NCBI GenBank assembly: GCA_050123335.1
Contig: JASFHH010000001.1
Location: forward strand, 62,001 to 126,000
Direction of reading: 5' to 3'
Source of the DNA: JASFHF01 sp050123335
Lineage (GTDB): Bacteria > Pseudomonadota > Gammaproteobacteria > UBA12402
DNA length: 64,000 bases
Shown here: one piece after another, positions 61,929 through 64,000 of the stretch
Layout of the letters: every line of letters begins with the position of its first letter
Position numbering within the stretch: the first letter of the stretch is position 1
Position numbers and translations under genes: made by a program
The notes under the pieces: generated by a model
Seen by the model: the letters and a program-made list of their open reading frames with translations, nothing else
Database searches by the model: none
What the model was told of the DNA's origin: nothing

Positions 61929-62975
61929 GTGTTACAATGTTACGACGATTTAAAGCAATATAAAAAGAAGCTAGAGCACGTAAATAATATAATTCGTGAT
62001 GTAGCTTCAAAAAATCCAAATATAACGCCGATCACTGCGAAAGATTATGCGTTATTTGAAGAATTTTTTGCTAAAGAAGAACGTCATACTTATGGTAATT
62101 CCTGGATTTATGTTACGCAGGGAACTTTTGGAATTGGTCCGGAAAATTTGGGTTATAAATATTATGATGGTAAGAATCTTTGTGCGCTCGCAATTTATCC
62201 TAAGATAGAGCAGCCGGATATTATAATGCTCTATTGGATTCGGCCGATGGGTGAAAATGTTTTATCGATCATTGTAGAACTTTCTGAAAAAATAAAGTGT
62301 GAATATAATGTTTGTTCTTATGTAAAAAAACTTTTTCCGGATCAATATGAATTTTTATTACAGCATGGGTTTAGGAGCGCAAAAGAATTTCCGTGGCACA
62401 GTTCTGCGCATTCAGAAGATGATACTTATCCGGAGTTGATATTTGATCGCGAGAAAACTAAAAAAGCTATTTTTGACTCGCCTAAACGTAGCCGTTTAGG
62501 GCGTATATTAAAGGCTGTCCAAAAATTAGAAAGGGAGAATTCTGTAAAAATAATTTCTACTGATTTCCAACGACATGCTTGGGAAATTGTTAATAATTAC
62601 TTCTCAAAGTACAGTGAATTTGCTAATAAAACAAATATATCAAATCCCTTTGATTACTATAATATGATTTTTTTAAAATCATTATGTGAGAATAATTTAG
62701 AAAAAAACATAATGGTTGTAAATGATATACCAGTTGGCTTTTATGTTTTGATGCGTGATAACAAGTGCAGCATGGCTAATTTATATAGTTGTATTACGCT
62801 CAGACAGCAACATAAATATTTAGCTGATTATTTTTACATTAGGATGTTTGATACAGAAAATACAAAATATATTAATATTGGTGGTTCAGAAGATGAGGGA
62901 ATACACACTTTTAAAAAAAAGTATCAACCTGTAAAAGAAAATATAATGTTTTGGGCAACGAATTACCCTGTGTAA
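61929..62975 (+). CDS. DUF2156-like GNAT-fold (phosphatidylglycerol lysyltransferase C-domain-like) protein
   Basis: 348 residues. The region ITPITAKDYALFEEFF starts a DUF2156-type GNAT fold. The final block NIGGSEDEGIHTFKKKYQP (near residue 320) resembles the family's acyl-transfer motif. A Lys/Arg-rich segment (RSRLGRILKAVQKLER) lies in the middle. No membrane segment is seen, so this is a soluble form rather than MprF. GTG 61929 is used, with AGAGAGG upstream. It converges on the TrmB-like regulator with a 13-base overlap. Both look unlike typical gammaproteobacterial genes and resemble pairs in Patescibacteria or archaea. Confidence 0.65.
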   Translation: MLQCYDDLKQYKKKLEHVNNIIRDVASKNPNITPITAKDYALFEEFFAKEERHTYGNSWIYVTQGTFGIGPENLGYKYYDGKNLCALAIYPKIEQPDIIMLYWIRPMGENVLSIIVELSEKIKCEYNVCSYVKKLFPDQYEFLLQHGFRSAKEFPWHSSAHSEDDTYPELIFDREKTKKAIFDSPKRSRLGRILKAVQKLERENSVKIISTDFQRHAWEIVNNYFSKYSEFANKTNISNPFDYYNMIFLKSLCENNLEKNIMVVNDIPVGFYVLMRDNKCSMANLYSCITLRQQHKYLADYFYIRMFDTENTKYINIGGSEDEGIHTFKKKYQPVKENIMFWATNYPV

Positions 62976-63757
62976 GGTGGTAATGAATCCCACACAAATT
63001 TGTGAATAGCTTTGGCATTTTCATAAAAATTGTGATTTTCGATAACAACCCCACTTACTGTAGTTGTATTACTTAATTCAACTACGGCAATTTTTCCATC
63101 AAAAATAATATAATCAATAGACGCTAGATCTAAGTTTTTTGTTGTCAAACGTACATAATACCTTTCCGTAGGCATTTCTTTTGCATAAGTTCTTGCTGCT
63201 TTAGAATCTTCCAAAATTTCCCAAATATACATATCTGGTCGTTTTTTATGAGTTTCTAGAAATTTTAATGTGTTGACAGGAAAGACTTTAGCTAATTCTT
63301 TACAATTTACATAAGCGCGTATTTCTTTAGCTTTCAATACATTGTCATAAATAAGATTAACTTCATTTTTACCGGAGTAACGCCTAACTTCCATACCGCT
63401 ATTTAATCTATACTCTTTTTTCAAAGAGCTTAATTCCTGCGTTATTAGGTTTAGCTTGCTGGTTGCTGTTTCTAGTTGTGTTTTGCGCTCTTGAAAAATG
63501 GCAAATAATTTTTCAGGAGGTTCAGCCATAATAATACGACGAGAACCGCGCCCTTTTTTTACTTGGGTGGCTAAACCTTTTTGTGTTAGGTTTTCAACGT
63601 TCACATGAGTAGTGGCTCGATTAATACCTGATATTTCTGAAAGTTCTAAAATGGTTAGCGCTCCATATTGCATTAAATTGATATAAAGTGTAATTTCTTT
63701 TCTCGATAAACCTAATTCATCAGCCAAAAATTTTTCTAAAAAAACCGATTTATCCAT
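62963..63757 (-). CDS. TrmB-family transcriptional regulator
   Basis: 264 residues. The winged helix-turn-helix (LSRKEITLYINLMQYGALTI then ISGINRATTHVNVENLTQKG) fills residues 15-70. A coiled coil follows (ERKTQLETATSKLNL), then an effector domain with GKNEVNLIYDNVLKAKEIRAY and a YVRL...IIFDGKIAVVEL strand pair, as in TrmB sugar-sensing regulators. TrmB proteins are common in archaea and rare in gammaproteobacteria. A perfect palindrome lies upstream (63884-63907), a plausible operator. Confidence 0.8.
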   Translation of the reverse strand: MDKSVFLEKFLADELGLSRKEITLYINLMQYGALTILELSEISGINRATTHVNVENLTQKGLATQVKKGRGSRRIIMAEPPEKLFAIFQERKTQLETATSKLNLITQELSSLKKEYRLNSGMEVRRYSGKNEVNLIYDNVLKAKEIRAYVNCKELAKVFPVNTLKFLETHKKRPDMYIWEILEDSKAARTYAKEMPTERYYVRLTTKNLDLASIDYIIFDGKIAVVELSNTTTVSGVVIENHNFYENAKAIHKFVWDSLPPYTG

Positions 63758-63883
63758 AATAACACCCCCATTTTATGTTAAAAATAATTATAAATAATAA
63801 TATCCTAACAAAAAGTATATGTCAATAACATCATGATTAAAAGCATGAAAACACAGTAAACAGCCGTATTATCTTAATAATGT

Positions 63884-63907
63884 TTATTTACATTAAGATG
63901 TAAATAA
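63884..63907. promoter_or_regulatory. Perfect palindrome TTATTTACAT-TAAG-ATGTAAATAA
   Basis: Ten-base perfect arms with a 4-base centre, between the TrmB-like gene and the gene starting at 63980. Its size and symmetry suit a dimeric regulator, perhaps TrmB-like acting on itself or its neighbour. Confidence 0.55.
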
Positions 63908-63979
63908 TTTTTCTGAACATTTTGTTGCCAAATACAGGAGGCGATGCTATAGTTATCATACCGAAACGGAGATTTAATT

Positions 63980-64000
63980 ATGAACTTGAAAGGACGCAAA
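63980..64000 (+). CDS. Start of a gene cut by window edge
   Basis: ATG 63980 with GGAGA 7 bases upstream; only MNLKGRK is readable. That opening is also seen in ornithine carbamoyltransferases (ArgF), but seven residues cannot establish identity. Confidence 0.3.

Overview
The window is AT-rich gammaproteobacterial DNA. I place it, by inference, in or near the Legionellales (Legionella/Coxiella-like, host-associated). Support comes from a three-gene cluster that looks like the Legionella enhA-enhB-enhC locus, a pyrophosphate-type phosphofructokinase, several MFS carriers of the kind abundant in intracellular bacteria, lysine/asparagine-rich orphan proteins, two promoters with a PmrA/PhoP-like box, and an ancient gammaproteobacterial neighbourhood (pilA-pilB-pilC-pilD-coaE-nadC). 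No plasmid or phage backbone, CRISPR array or replication origin is visible.

Layout. 1-7.7 kb: an SDR gene with a MerR-type promoter, LPS core glycosyltransferases (waaC, a WaaE-like enzyme), an MFS carrier, and an etfB-etfA-acyl-CoA dehydrogenase operon of the FixAB/bifurcating type. 8-19 kb: an archaeal-type AAA ATPase behind a cluster of TTGCGCAA palindromes, dusB, two Bcr/CflA exporters, an ABC-F protein, a flippase, a nitroreductase and an AraC/GyrI regulator. 19.3-21 kb: mobile-element remnants around plsY and a tRNA-Thr(CGU), beside a broken tRNA end. 21-27 kb: orphan genes, including a recently amplified TPR protein and a divergent Hfq-like protein. 27-38.6 kb: envelope, methyltransferase, hydrolase and permease genes, a membrane protease and pfp. 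38.9-55 kb: type IV pilus genes, coaE, complete de novo NAD synthesis (nadC, nadB, nadA), an HD phosphohydrolase, glmU and glmS. 55-64 kb: a possible effector, a GNAT protein, the enh locus, an outer-membrane barrel, and a DUF2156-like/TrmB pair.

The strongest unexplained signal is palindromic DNA. At least three families of long hairpins share a conserved loop while their stems differ from locus to locus (1680 and 44071; 3897, 14230 and perhaps 20886; 45090 and 45237). Some palindromes lie inside genes in frame: an 81-bp perfect palindrome in the start of pilC, and three consecutive hairpins in nadA. A further stem is built from the last codons of nadC. This recalls Rickettsia palindromic elements but with apparently locus-specific stems.

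Functional links: waaC and the WaaE-like transferase build LPS core; glmS/glmU feed UDP-GlcNAc; pilABCD build the pilus; nadBAC make NAD; EtfAB takes electrons from the adjacent dehydrogenase; EnhABC would act on peptidoglycan and host entry. All functions are read from sequence alone.
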